This document shows, one piece after another, positions 22,743 to 28,549 of a stretch of DNA of 30,449 nt. Position 1 is the first letter of the stretch. The number at the start of each line of letters is the position of its first letter. The DNA is taken from assembly GCA_019424135.1 (NCBI GenBank), contig JAHYZZ010000002.1:95736-126184 (forward strand), written 5' to 3'. Under the pieces are notes generated by a model. That model searched no databases, was not told the origin of the DNA, and saw nothing but the letters and a program-made list of their open reading frames with translations. The position numbers and the translations under genes are program-made. Origin of the DNA: Lachnospiraceae bacterium. GTDB taxonomy: Bacteria > Bacillota > Clostridia > Lachnospirales > Lachnospiraceae.

Positions 22743-24130
22743 TGGCTGATATGTTAAAAAGAGTTCCTGTCAGAGAGCAGGAAGCAAAGGTAAGGGCAAC
22801 AAACTTTGAAGAGGTCTGCTACGGATATAATCAGGATGAAGCTATGGAGGAGGCATCCCGCTGTCTGAACTGTAAGAATGCAAAATGTATTCAGGGATGT
22901 CCGGTGTCCATCAATATTCCGGGATTTATTGCAAAGATCAAAGAAGGAGATATTGAGGCCGCCTACCAGGTAATCGGAGAGTCTTCTGCACTTCCGGCTA
23001 TTTGTGGACGTGTATGTCCTCAGGAGTCTCAGTGTGAGTGCAAGTGTATCCGTGGAATCAAGGGGGAACCGGTATCTATTGGAAAGCTGGAGAGATTTGT
23101 TGCAGATTATGCACTGGAGCATGATATCAAGCCTCAGAAGGCAGAAAAGACCAATGGGCATAAAGTTGCTGTCATTGGTTCTGGCCCATCTGGACTTACC
23201 TGTGCCGGGGATCTGGCAAAACTTGGCTATGAAGTGACAGTATTTGAGGCTCTTCATGAGCTGGGCGGTGTACTTGTATACGGTATTCCTGAGTTCCGTC
23301 TTCCAAAGGAGAAAGTGGTAAAGAAGGAAATTGAAAAAGTAAAAGAGCTGGGGGTAAAATTCGAAACAAACGTAGTAATCGGAAAATCCACCACAATTGA
23401 CCAGTTGATGGAAGAAGAGAATTTTGAAGCAGTATTTATTGGCTCCGGAGCAGGACTTCCAATGTTCATGGGGATTCCGGGAGAGACAGCAAATGGTGTC
23501 TTTTCCGCAAATGAATATCTGACCAGAAGCAACTTGATGAAAGCATTTGATGATTCCTATGACACACCGATTGCTGCAGGGAAGAAAGTAGCGGTTGTCG
23601 GCGGAGGCAACGTGGCTATGGATGCTGCCAGAACAGCCCTTCGTCTGGGCGCGGAAGTACATATTGTATACCGAAGAAGCGAAGCAGAGCTTCCGGCCAG
23701 AGTAGAAGAGGTACATCATGCAAAAGAAGAAGGTGTTATCTTTGATCTTCTTCGAAACCCGAAGGAGATTTTGGTAGATGAAAATGGATGGGTGAAAGGA
23801 ATGAAGGTTATCAAGATGGAACTTGGCGAGCCGGATGCATCTGGTAGAAGACGACCGGTAGAAATTCCAGGATCTGAATATGAGATCGAAGTTGATACTG
23901 TAATCATGTCTCTTGGAACCTCTCCCAACCCATTGATTGCTTCTACAACCAAAGGACTGGAGACGAACCGGAGAAAATGTATTGTAGCAGAAGAGGAGAA
24001 CGGACAGACCTCCAAGGCTTGTGTATTTGCCGGTGGAGACGCCGTGACAGGTGCGGCTACGGTAATCCTGGCCATGGGTGCAGGAAAAGCTGGAGCAAAA
24101 GGAATTCACGAACTTTTGTCTGCTAAATAA
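22742..24130 (+). CDS. nfnB: NfnB-type FAD/[4Fe-4S] subunit (glutamate synthase small subunit-like)
   Basis: A 462-residue protein of the GltD/NfnB family. The N-terminal region has two groups of cysteines for [4Fe-4S] clusters: CLNCKNAKCIQGCP, and the segment ICGRVCPQESQCECKC. An FAD-binding Rossmann loop VAVIGSGPSGLTCAGDLA lies near residue 142, and an NADPH-binding loop VAVVGGGNVAMDAARTA near 283. No glutamate synthase large subunit is adjacent, and the partner is the NfnA-like gene, so NfnAB (transhydrogenase linked to ferredoxin) is more likely than GltBD. The start overlaps the previous stop (TAATG), so translation is coupled. No canonical terminator follows, only a long palindrome. Confidence 0.88.
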   Translation: MADMLKRVPVREQEAKVRATNFEEVCYGYNQDEAMEEASRCLNCKNAKCIQGCPVSINIPGFIAKIKEGDIEAAYQVIGESSALPAICGRVCPQESQCECKCIRGIKGEPVSIGKLERFVADYALEHDIKPQKAEKTNGHKVAVIGSGPSGLTCAGDLAKLGYEVTVFEALHELGGVLVYGIPEFRLPKEKVVKKEIEKVKELGVKFETNVVIGKSTTIDQLMEEENFEAVFIGSGAGLPMFMGIPGETANGVFSANEYLTRSNLMKAFDDSYDTPIAAGKKVAVVGGGNVAMDAARTALRLGAEVHIVYRRSEAELPARVEEVHHAKEEGVIFDLLRNPKEILVDENGWVKGMKVIKMELGEPDASGRRRPVEIPGSEYEIEVDTVIMSLGTSPNPLIASTTKGLETNRRKCIVAEEENGQTSKACVFAGGDAVTGAATVILAMGAGKAGAKGIHELLSAK

Positions 24131-24136
24131 TTAACA

Positions 24137-24193
24137 GGGGACGTAGACTTTTGCAAAAAGGGACAGGGTAAAATGCAAAAAGTCTACGTCCTC
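24137..24193. repeat. Long palindromic element, possible REP-like repeat
   Basis: Arms of about 19 bases (24137-24155 and 24174-24193, core GGACGTAGACTTTTGCA) pair with one bulged A and one G-T near the end, around an 18-base loop containing GGGACAGGG. There is no T run after it, so it is not a canonical terminator for nfnB. Shape and size suit an intergenic palindromic repeat, possibly mobilised, but only one copy is in this window. Confidence 0.6.
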
Positions 24194-24228
24194 GTTTGTC
24201 TTCAATAATATAAGGAGAAAAAGACATC

Positions 24229-24786
24229 ATGATGAATCAATCAAAAACAACGATTTCTGACGTTTGTTTTATTGCGATCATGGCGGCGGTGACTGCTGTC
24301 ATGGCCCAGATTTCGATCCCTATGCCCATGGGGGTCCCTATGACTATGCAGACTTTTGCAGTAACCCTGGCGGCCATTATTCTGGGATCGAAAAGGGGAG
24401 CCCTTTCGATTCTGATTTATCTTTTGATTGGAGCCATTGGCGTTCCTGTATTTTCGAATTTTACAGGAGGGATTCCAAGTTTTGTCGGACCAACAGGAGG
24501 ATTCCTGGTATCGTTTCCAATCATGGCATATCTGATCGGACTAGGGGTAGAATTAAAAAATAAATATTTGTTTATTCTATTTTTGATATTGGGAACCATA
24601 TCTAATTATGTTGTTGGGGTCTTTTTTTACATGGTTGTCACGGATAATTCTGCGGCAGCTGCCATTACAGCCTGTGTAGTTCCGTTCCTTCCTACGGCTG
24701 TAGTGAAGGCCGTCCTTGCATCGGTATTTGGGATGCAGATCAAAAAGAGAATTTCTCCTGTCTTACAGGAAGTTCGGAAACAGTAA
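24229..24786 (+). CDS. bioY: Biotin transporter BioY (ECF substrate-binding component)
   Basis: A 185-residue, very hydrophobic protein with about six membrane helices. It is the S component that captures biotin for an energy-coupling factor transporter. Family features seen are PMPMGVPMTMQTFAVTLA after the first helix, the conserved loop GVPVFSNFTGGIPSFVGPTG and GGFLVSFPIMAYLIG. The energising EcfA and EcfT genes are not in the window, as is usual for group II ECF systems. The ATG at 24229 has AAGGAG 11 bases upstream; the next codon is also ATG. I see no BirA operator. It is followed at 21 bases by the ZIP gene. Confidence 0.93.
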   Translation: MMNQSKTTISDVCFIAIMAAVTAVMAQISIPMPMGVPMTMQTFAVTLAAIILGSKRGALSILIYLLIGAIGVPVFSNFTGGIPSFVGPTGGFLVSFPIMAYLIGLGVELKNKYLFILFLILGTISNYVVGVFFYMVVTDNSAAAAITACVVPFLPTAVVKAVLASVFGMQIKKRISPVLQEVRKQ

Positions 24787-24807
24787 CTGGTAAAGGAGAC
24801 ATATTTT

Positions 24808-25557
24808 ATGCAGCTTGCATTTGTAACAGCGCTCGGTGTAGGCGGAGCAACGATCATAGGAGTATTAATGGGATTTTTATTCCAAAAGATTCCCCATGAA
24901 TTTAATGATGTGGTTTTGGGATTTGCCGCTGGTATCATGTTTGCGGCGGCCGTGATCGGCTTGATTATGCCATCAGTTGAGGAAGGGAATATCTGGATAA
25001 CGCTGGCAGGAATTCTTTCCGGTGCCATATTTTTGACTTTGGTAGATTGCCTGACGCCACATCTACACCATATAACAGGAACGGATCATGAAATCCATTC
25101 AGAAAGGCAGAGTCAGTTGGATAAAGTGATGCTATTTGTACTGGCAATTGCCATCCATAATCTTCCGGAAGGGATTGCAGCTGGAGTGGGTTTTGGAAAT
25201 GAAAACGTCAGCAATGCGATCACTGTAGCAGTAGGAATTGCTTTGCAGAATATCCCGGAAGGTATGGTACTCGTATCCCCATTGATTATTGCAGGGGTGC
25301 CAAAGTTTCGTGTCTTCCTTATTGCCAGCTTTACTGGTGTTATTGAAATATTTGGGACCATGATTGGTTTTGGAGCTGTCAGTATTGCCACGATGATTTT
25401 GCCTTTCGCACTGGCATTTGCAGGCGGAACCATGATCTATGTGGTTGGAGATGAGATGATTCCAGAGACCCACAGCCATGGATATGAAAGGCAGGCCACT
25501 TATGCACTGATTTTTGGATTTATGACCATGTTGCTGATGGATCATTACATCGGTTAG
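24808..25557 (+). CDS. ZIP-family metal transporter (ZupT/GufA-like)
   Basis: A 249-residue membrane protein with about eight hydrophobic helices, predicted to import Zn2+ or another divalent metal. The metal-binding helices carry HNLPEGIAAG (H117, N118, E121) and QNIPEGMVLVSP (N148, E151), the signature of ZIP transporters. A histidine-rich loop LTPHLHHITGTDHEIHSE (about residues 83-100) lies before them, as in many ZIP proteins. The metal specificity cannot be told from sequence. The start has AAAGGAGACA upstream. It probably shares a transcript with bioY and rlmH (18 bases to the next gene). Confidence 0.93.
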   Translation: MQLAFVTALGVGGATIIGVLMGFLFQKIPHEFNDVVLGFAAGIMFAAAVIGLIMPSVEEGNIWITLAGILSGAIFLTLVDCLTPHLHHITGTDHEIHSERQSQLDKVMLFVLAIAIHNLPEGIAAGVGFGNENVSNAITVAVGIALQNIPEGMVLVSPLIIAGVPKFRVFLIASFTGVIEIFGTMIGFGAVSIATMILPFALAFAGGTMIYVVGDEMIPETHSHGYERQATYALIFGFMTMLLMDHYIG

Positions 25558-25575
25558 TCAAAAGGAGCGTGAAAT

Positions 25576-26055
25576 GTGAAAATTACATTGATCACAGTAG
25601 GGAAGATAAAAGAAAAATATCTGAAAGAAGCAATCGCTGAATATAGCAAACGTCTGAATCGTTACTGCAAACTGGAGATTATAGAAGTGGCAGATGAAAA
25701 GACCCCGGATCAGGCCAGCGAGACGTTGGAGGAGCAGATACGGAATAAAGAAGCAGACCGTATCCTGAAATATATTAAAGATGATATGTATGTAATTACC
25801 TTGGAAATTGAAGGAAAAATGTTGTCCTCCGAAGAGCTTGCAGACAAGATAGCGTCTTTGGGAATCCAGGGGAAAAGTAGTGTCGCTTTTGTAATCGGAG
25901 GATCGATCGGCCTTGGTATAGATGTGCTCAAACGTTCAGATTATGCCCTTAGTTTTTCAAAAATGACATTTCCTCATCAGCTTATGAGAGTGATCCTGCT
26001 GGAACAGATATATCGGAGTTACAGGATCATAAATGGAGAACCATATCATAAATAA
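25576..26055 (+). CDS. rlmH: 23S rRNA (pseudouridine-1915 N3)-methyltransferase RlmH
   Basis: A 159-residue SPOUT methyltransferase that modifies pseudouridine 1915 in helix 69 of 23S rRNA on assembled ribosomes. It starts MKITLITVGKIKEKYLKEAI, as family members do. The trefoil-knot cofactor site is FVIGGSIGLG (about residues 102-111), followed by SFSKMTFPHQLMRVILLEQ and the conserved end YRIINGEPYHK. The length is normal. The GTG start fits AAAGGAGCG at 9 bases; the ATG two bases earlier is out of frame. Confidence 0.97.
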   Translation: MKITLITVGKIKEKYLKEAIAEYSKRLNRYCKLEIIEVADEKTPDQASETLEEQIRNKEADRILKYIKDDMYVITLEIEGKMLSSEELADKIASLGIQGKSSVAFVIGGSIGLGIDVLKRSDYALSFSKMTFPHQLMRVILLEQIYRSYRIINGEPYHK

Positions 26056-26085
26056 AGGAAAATATAACAGGGGAGGCGAAGATTC

Positions 26086-26475
26086 ATGAAATTAAAAAAT
26101 GTATTGATTGTTGTAAAAGATATTGAAAAATCAAAGCAATTTTATCATGATCTATTTGGACTGGATGTCATACTTGATAATGATGTAAATGTGATTTTAA
26201 CCGAAGGGCTTGTTCTTCAAGATGAAGAAATCTGGAAGAAAGAGATTGACAAAAAGGTCATCTCTAAGAGCCATTCTACTGAACTATATTTCGAAGAGAG
26301 TGAGATAGAAGCATTTGTTCAAAAGCTGGAGTCCTGTTATCCATCTGTTCAGTATGTGAATGGGCTGATGACTCATAGCTGGGGACAGAAAATGGTCCGG
26401 TTCTATGACCCGGACGGTAATTTAATAGAAATAAGAACACCTGCCACTTATGATCAAGAAGCTATAGAAAATTAG
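26086..26475 (+). CDS. VOC-family protein (glyoxalase/bleomycin-resistance fold)
   Basis: A 129-residue protein of the vicinal oxygen chelate superfamily, with two beta-alpha-beta-beta-beta modules. The first module opens KNVLIVVKDIEKSKQFYHDL and the second ends MVRFYDPDGNLIEIRTP. The Glu in NLIEIR and the His before TELYFE are candidate metal ligands. The substrate is unknown; members include glyoxalases, dioxygenases and antibiotic-binding proteins, and nothing here picks one. GGGGAGGCGAAG precedes the ATG. Its stop overlaps the stop of the convergent FKBP gene, so no terminator separates them. Confidence 0.88.
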   Translation: MKLKNVLIVVKDIEKSKQFYHDLFGLDVILDNDVNVILTEGLVLQDEEIWKKEIDKKVISKSHSTELYFEESEIEAFVQKLESCYPSVQYVNGLMTHSWGQKMVRFYDPDGNLIEIRTPATYDQEAIEN

Positions 26476-27002
26476 GATTTGTAAATTCCGTTAACGGTAA
26501 CTGTAAATACAGCCTCTTTTCCGTTTAGCTCATCTACGCCGTAATCGTCTGGAAAGGTAACGGTAACATCTACGGTATCACCAGGGTGGGCACCGATCAG
26601 TTGATCCTCAAATCCATCAATGTAGGATCCAGATCCGATGACAAGATCAGTACCTATACCGTTGGTGTTTCCTCCGTTGAATTCTGTTCCATCAACAGTT
26701 CCTACATAATCAATATTTACGGTATCTCCATCTTTTACCGTAAGAGAGGCATCCGTTGAGTAGTCAGGCTCTGTGCTGTTATCAGGGGAAGCAGTTTCCT
26801 CCGTTTGCTTACTGGAAACTTTGCTTTCATTCTTTTTTTCGGCAGAAGACTGCCAGTAGATGATAAGGGCTGCTGCACAAATCATGGCAACCAGAACCGG
26901 AATGACGATTAAAAGTATTTTTTTGATTTTTTTCTTTACAGCTTTTTTCTTTCGTTCCCTTGCCCGGCGTTGTTGAGCCAGTTTCCGATTTTCTTTTTTC
27001 AT
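26472..27002 (-). CDS. Membrane-anchored FKBP-type peptidyl-prolyl isomerase
   Basis: A 176-residue protein. A strongly basic N terminus (about 28 residues, rich in Lys and Arg) precedes a single membrane helix at about 29-50, giving an inside-N, outside-C topology. There is no lipobox. A Ser/Thr/Glu-rich linker (about 51-83) leads to a compact FKBP domain (about 85-176) with VNIDYVGTVDG, GSGSYIDGFEDQLIGAHPGD, VTFPDDYG and ELNGKEAVFTVTV, the same strands as in trigger factor's isomerase domain. It may fold exported proteins at the outer face of the membrane. The ribosome binding site is AGAGGG. The 218-base gap upstream is AT-rich and holds the promoter and leader of the opposite gene. Confidence 0.87.
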   Translation of the reverse strand: MKKENRKLAQQRRARERKKKAVKKKIKKILLIVIPVLVAMICAAALIIYWQSSAEKKNESKVSSKQTEETASPDNSTEPDYSTDASLTVKDGDTVNIDYVGTVDGTEFNGGNTNGIGTDLVIGSGSYIDGFEDQLIGAHPGDTVDVTVTFPDDYGVDELNGKEAVFTVTVNGIYKS

Positions 27003-27101
27003 CAGTTTTCCCTCTCTTCATCTATAAATACTCTTTTTATTCTAGCAAGAAAATATGGTAAAAGTGTGTCTTTATTCTCTGTATTTTGAAATGAAAAAAA
27101 G

Positions 27102-27130
27102 TTGACAAGCCATATACAGGCGTCTATAAT
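27102..27130 (+). promoter_or_regulatory. Perfect-consensus SigA promoter upstream of the second alcohol dehydrogenase
   Basis: TTGACA (27102-27107), 17-bp spacer, TATAAT (27125-27130): both boxes match the consensus at every position. Transcription should begin near 27137, only about four bases before the structured element that follows. Confidence 0.93.
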
Positions 27131-27136
27131 AAAGGC

Positions 27137-27198
27137 TGTTAAGAAACAGGCAAGGGAGTCGGAGAAATCCAAGGTTCCCCTGCCTGTTTCTTTATTTT
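27137..27198 (+). ncRNA. Structured leader or short RNA with terminator-like end (attenuator candidate)
   Basis: Immediately after the promoter start, arms AAGAAACAGGCA (27141-27152) and TGCCTGTTTCTT (27181-27192) form a 12-bp stem. Inside it GGGA (27154-27157) pairs with TCCC (27176-27179), and GGA/TCC (27161-27163, 27168-27170) closes a GAAA tetraloop. The tail TTTATTTT (27191-27198) resembles a terminator. The dehydrogenase ribosome binding site AGGAGGG begins 7 bases later. It could be a transcription attenuator, a stand-alone RNA of about 60 nt, or a 5' stabilising hairpin. I recognise no known riboswitch. Confidence 0.6.
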
Positions 27199-27220
27199 GA
27201 TGACAGGAGGGTACAATAGC

Positions 27221-28381
27221 ATGAATGATTTTCATTATTATCTGCCGGTGAATTTGATTTTTGGAGCCGGGAAGGCAGAAGAAATAGGCAGAGAAGCTGC
27301 AAGATATGGAACAAGAGCGATGATCGTCACAGGAAGAGGAAGTACAAAACGTACAGGGCTTCTTGACAGAACCAAACATTTGCTGGAGGAAGAGGGGATG
27401 AAAGTGGTCGTTTTTGATGAGGCCGAGCCAAATCCTCTTGCATCTACAGTGATGCGAGGAGCCGGAATCGCAAGAGAGCAAGGATGTCAAGTGATTGTCG
27501 GATTGGGCGGTGGCAGCATTATGGATTGTAGTAAAGCAATTGCCTTTGCTGCCTGCAATGAAGGAAATATTTTTGATTATATTTATGGTGTTAAAAAAGG
27601 AGATAAGGCGCTGCCTCTGATTCTTGTACCCACGACCTGTGGAACCGGGAGTGAAGGAAACTGTTTTGCGGTACTGACTGATGATGAGACGAAAGATAAG
27701 AAATCCCTGCGTGATTCTCTTGTCATTGCAAAAGCTTCCATTATTGACCCCAAATTGATGACAACGATGCCTTCAAGTGTTCTTGCATCTGTCGGGTTTG
27801 ATGCATTGTGTCACTGTATGGAAGGTTATTTGAGTAAAAACTGTGATCCGATCACAGAACTTCTCGCTTTGAAGGGTATTTGGCTTTTGGGTAAAAATCT
27901 TCCTAAAATATACCGAGAAAAGTCAGAAAGAATCGAGACATGGAGTGACATGGATCAGGAAGCATGGAGCTCCGTTACATTGGCCAGCACTTATGGAGGA
28001 ATGGTGATCCATCATGCCGGAGTTGCGGCACCTCACGGACTGGAACATCCAGCCAGTGGCCTGCGCAATATCACCCACGGAAGAGGGCTGGCAGCCCTTA
28101 CTCCTGTAATCAGTCGCAGGTCCATTGCATCAGCTCCGGACAAATATGCACAGATATCCAGACTGTTGGGAGGAAAAGATGAGAACGACTGTGTTAAGAT
28201 GCTGGAACAGTTTTTAGATCGTTTAAACCTTCGAACTACACTTTCAAAAGAAGGTGTATCCAGGGAAGATGTGAACTGGATGACACAGAATGCATTTAAA
28301 GTTTCTGCTGCCAGTATAAAAAATCATCCGAAGGTATTTTCAGAAGAAGAGGTAAAGGAAATATATCTTGAATCCTTGTAA
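27221..28381 (+). CDS. Iron-containing alcohol dehydrogenase, second paralogue
   Basis: A 386-residue Fe-ADH family protein, clearly diverged from the one at 20494. The cofactor loop is VGLGGGSIMDCSKAIAFA (near residue 92). The metal ligands are expected in GFDALCHCMEGY (Asp, His), in APHGLEHP and in ITHGRGLA (His). PTTCGTGSEGNCFAVLT replaces the more usual PTTSGTGSEVT-like segment, a change near the substrate pocket. The start is the ATG after AGGAGGGTACAATAGC; an upstream in-frame TTG at 27197 lies in the leader terminator tail and is rejected. The natural substrate is unknown. It has a perfect-consensus promoter behind which a terminator-like hairpin lies, and a terminator at the end. Confidence 0.92.
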   Translation: MNDFHYYLPVNLIFGAGKAEEIGREAARYGTRAMIVTGRGSTKRTGLLDRTKHLLEEEGMKVVVFDEAEPNPLASTVMRGAGIAREQGCQVIVGLGGGSIMDCSKAIAFAACNEGNIFDYIYGVKKGDKALPLILVPTTCGTGSEGNCFAVLTDDETKDKKSLRDSLVIAKASIIDPKLMTTMPSSVLASVGFDALCHCMEGYLSKNCDPITELLALKGIWLLGKNLPKIYREKSERIETWSDMDQEAWSSVTLASTYGGMVIHHAGVAAPHGLEHPASGLRNITHGRGLAALTPVISRRSIASAPDKYAQISRLLGGKDENDCVKMLEQFLDRLNLRTTLSKEGVSREDVNWMTQNAFKVSAASIKNHPKVFSEEEVKEIYLESL

Positions 28382-28398
28382 GGGGTATGAAGTTCATG

Positions 28399-28450
28399 AT
28401 ATCAAAAAGTGGCACTGGAAGGATAAAAACCAGTGCCACTTTTTTGATAT
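28399..28450 (+). terminator. Terminator after the second alcohol dehydrogenase
   Basis: A 20-bp stem (ATATCAAAAAGTGGCACTGG and its complement, one bulged base) closes an 11-base loop; the T run ACTTTTTT is inside the 3' arm. Confidence 0.88.
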
Positions 28451-28464
28451 TAAAGAGTTGAGTC

Positions 28465-28493
28465 CTGACAAGCCGGCAGATCTGTGATAGAAT
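28465..28493 (+). promoter_or_regulatory. Probable promoter of the HelD-like gene
   Basis: CTGACA (28465-28470), 17-bp spacer, TAGAAT (28488-28493) with TGA directly before it as an extended -10. The leader to the ATG at 28550 is about 50 nt and holds a small inverted repeat ATGAT...ATCAT (28506-28522). Confidence 0.7.
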
Positions 28494-28549
28494 ATGGAGT
28501 ACTGGAATGATTATATTTATCATAGATGACGTAAGGAGAATCTGAACAC

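Noticed and set aside
22754..24109. A 451-codon open frame on the minus strand, antisense to nfnB.
   Set aside because: It mirrors the coding frame of a clearly conserved gene, and its translation is Cys/Ser/His-rich low-information sequence with no domain. Long antisense frames arise from the codon bias of the real gene.
24131..24228. Reading the palindrome after nfnB as a normal terminator.
   Set aside because: No T run follows the stem, and the loop is long; termination is possible but not supported by sequence.
24191..24228. BirA (biotin repressor) operator upstream of bioY.
   Set aside because: No TTGTTAAC-type inverted repeat is present.
27141..27198. Identification of the leader as a fluoride, preQ1 or ykkC-type riboswitch.
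   Set aside because: The characteristic conserved bases of these classes are not seen; the element is left unnamed.
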